A stretch of 14,856 bases of DNA. Origin: an uncultured Slackia sp. Its GTDB lineage: Bacteria > Actinomycetota > Coriobacteriia > Coriobacteriales > Eggerthellaceae. The position numbers and the translations under genes are program-made. The stretch's first letter is position 1; every line of letters starts with the position of its first letter. The notes below the pieces were generated by a model. That model did not search any database. It was not told the origin of the DNA and worked only from the letters and a program-made list of their open reading frames with translations. The stretch is taken from NCBI GenBank assembly GCA_934646845.1, contig CAKUEV010000025.1:1-14856 (forward strand). Reading direction: 5' to 3'. Of this stretch, positions 13,721 through 14,856 are shown piece by piece.

Positions 13721-14856
13721 ATGTCTACTCACGAATACAACGAACCCTCTATCGTCATTGGCACCGCGGGCCACATCGACCACGGCAAATCGACGCTCGT
13801 GCAGGCGCTCACCGGCACCGACCCCGACCGCCTGGTCGAGGAAAAGCGCCGCGGCATCACCATTGAGCTGGGCTTTGCTCGACTCGACTTGCCAGGCGGC
13901 GCATCCGTCGGCATCGTCGACGTACCCGGCCACGAGAAGTTCGTGCGCCAAATGATCGCCGGAGCCACAGGCATCGATGCCGCCATTTTGGTCGTGGCGG
14001 CCGACGACGGCATCATGCCCCAAACGCGCGAGCACCTTGCCGTGCTGCGCCTGCTCTCGGTGCCGCAAATCGTCGTCGCGCTCACCAAATGCGACATGGT
14101 TGACGAGGAATGGGTCGAATTCATGAGCGGGGAAATTCACGCGGCGCTCGCCTGCGGCCCCTATGCCGAAGCGGAAATCATTCCCGTCGCCGCTCGCGAA
14201 GGCCGCGGCCTCGACGAGCTGAAAGCCGCGCTCGCGAATATCGTATCGAAGCAGCAGCACGCCCATCGCGAGGGCTTTTTGCGCATGCCCATCGACCGCT
14301 CGTTTACCGTGAAGGGTGCGGGCACCGTTGTTACGGGCAGCCTGTGGAGCGGCACCGTCGCACCCGGAGACGCCGTGCGCGTGCTGCCAAGCGGCAAAAA
14401 AACGCGCGTGCGCTCGGTGCAAATTCATGGCGAAAGCGTCGATGCCGCGTTTTCGGGCCATCGCGTGGCCATGAATCTCGCCGATGTAAGCCGCGACGAT
14501 GTGCGCCCCGGCGATTTCATCACGGCGCTCGACGCCCCCGACGCCAGCGACCGTTTCGATTGCGAGCTCACCTATTTCGACTGCGAGAACGCAAGCAGTG
14601 CGCTCGAATCGGGCGCCACAGTGCGCGTCGCCCATGGCACGAAGGAAGTGTTCGGGCGCGTTCTATTCATGGACGGCCACGCCAAACTCAAGCAAAACGA
14701 GCAGGCCACAGCGCAAATACGCCTCGACGAGCCTTTGTGCGTGCTCCGCGGCGACCGATTCGTCATTCGCGCCGCGACGCCCGTTCGCGTCATCGGCGGC
14801 GGACGCGTGCTCGCCGGCCATCCGCGCAGGCGCTCCATTCTTTCCGAAAGCGACAA
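13721..14856 (+). CDS. selB: Selenocysteine-specific elongation factor SelB (partial, runs off the window)
   Basis: SelB is the EF-Tu-like GTPase that delivers selenocysteyl-tRNA(Sec) to the ribosome at UGA codons marked by a SECIS. The visible 378 residues cover the GTPase domain and the two beta-barrel domains. GTPase motifs are GHIDHGKST (17-25), the switch I GITIELGF (45-52), DVPGHEKF (67-74) and TKCD (122-125, replacing the usual NKxD as in SelB). KGAGTVVTGSLWSG marks the start of domain 2, and RFVIRAATP with VIGGG lies near the end of domain 3. The C-terminal winged-helix, SECIS-binding part is beyond the window. The ATG at 13721 has GAAGG 5 bp upstream. It is the third gene of the sel cluster. 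Confidence 0.95.
   Translation, partial: MSTHEYNEPSIVIGTAGHIDHGKSTLVQALTGTDPDRLVEEKRRGITIELGFARLDLPGGASVGIVDVPGHEKFVRQMIAGATGIDAAILVVAADDGIMPQTREHLAVLRLLSVPQIVVALTKCDMVDEEWVEFMSGEIHAALACGPYAEAEIIPVAAREGRGLDELKAALANIVSKQQHAHREGFLRMPIDRSFTVKGAGTVVTGSLWSGTVAPGDAVRVLPSGKKTRVRSVQIHGESVDAAFSGHRVAMNLADVSRDDVRPGDFITALDAPDASDRFDCELTYFDCENASSALESGATVRVAHGTKEVFGRVLFMDGHAKLKQNEQATAQIRLDEPLCVLRGDRFVIRAATPVRVIGGGRVLAGHPRRRSILSESD

Noticed and set aside
12746..14635. 629-codon minus-strand open frame opposite selA/selB
   Set aside because: Antisense shadow of two confidently identified genes; composition typical of reverse reading of GC-rich codons.
1..14856. Search for CRISPR arrays, insertion sequences, phage or toxin-antitoxin genes
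   Set aside because: None seen; all identifiable genes are metabolic or Sec-machinery genes with uniform codon use.

Overview
The window is a high-GC bacterial chromosome segment whose proteins and codon use suggest an anaerobic actinobacterium of the Coriobacteriia (Eggerthellaceae-like). This placement is an inference: there is no rRNA or other phylogenetic marker here. Coding is dense. The strong third-position GC bias produces many long antisense open frames, which were set aside.

Left part (1-4433, all genes on the minus strand): a stand-alone cobalamin-dependent methionine synthase reactivation protein (361-1056) lies directly behind metF, methylenetetrahydrofolate reductase (1071-1934). 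A U32-family protein resembling the tRNA hydroxylation factor TrhP/YegQ (2362-3891) lies upstream of these. The gaps hold hairpins and inverted repeats, plus a curious GC-rich degenerate repeat tract behind fdhE (4251-4433).

Centre (4434-10307, minus strand): a tight operon for a membrane-bound, outward-facing formate dehydrogenase: fdnG (molybdenum or tungsten catalytic subunit with a Tat signal), fdnH (four [4Fe-4S] clusters plus a membrane anchor), fdnI (cytochrome b) and the maturation factor fdhE. fdnG is interrupted by an in-frame TGA at 9705-9707 that encodes selenocysteine. A SECIS-type hairpin with a GGUCU loop follows it.

Right part (10967 to the end, plus strand): the selenocysteine machinery selD-selA-selB, divergent from the fdn operon. 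SelD itself contains an in-frame TGA (11018-11020) in its catalytic motif, so it is also a selenoprotein. SelB is cut by the window end. The machinery and one of its clients therefore sit back to back and share a 659-bp intergenic region that carries a perfect 41-nt palindrome. The selA-selB gap contains a second notable element, a roughly 116-nt RNA-type hairpin with a 19/20 matched outer stem. No tRNA-Sec (selC) gene is visible in the window.

The most interesting unexplained items are the perfect palindrome between fdnG and selD, the large hairpin between selA and selB, and the degenerate repeat tract after fdhE.
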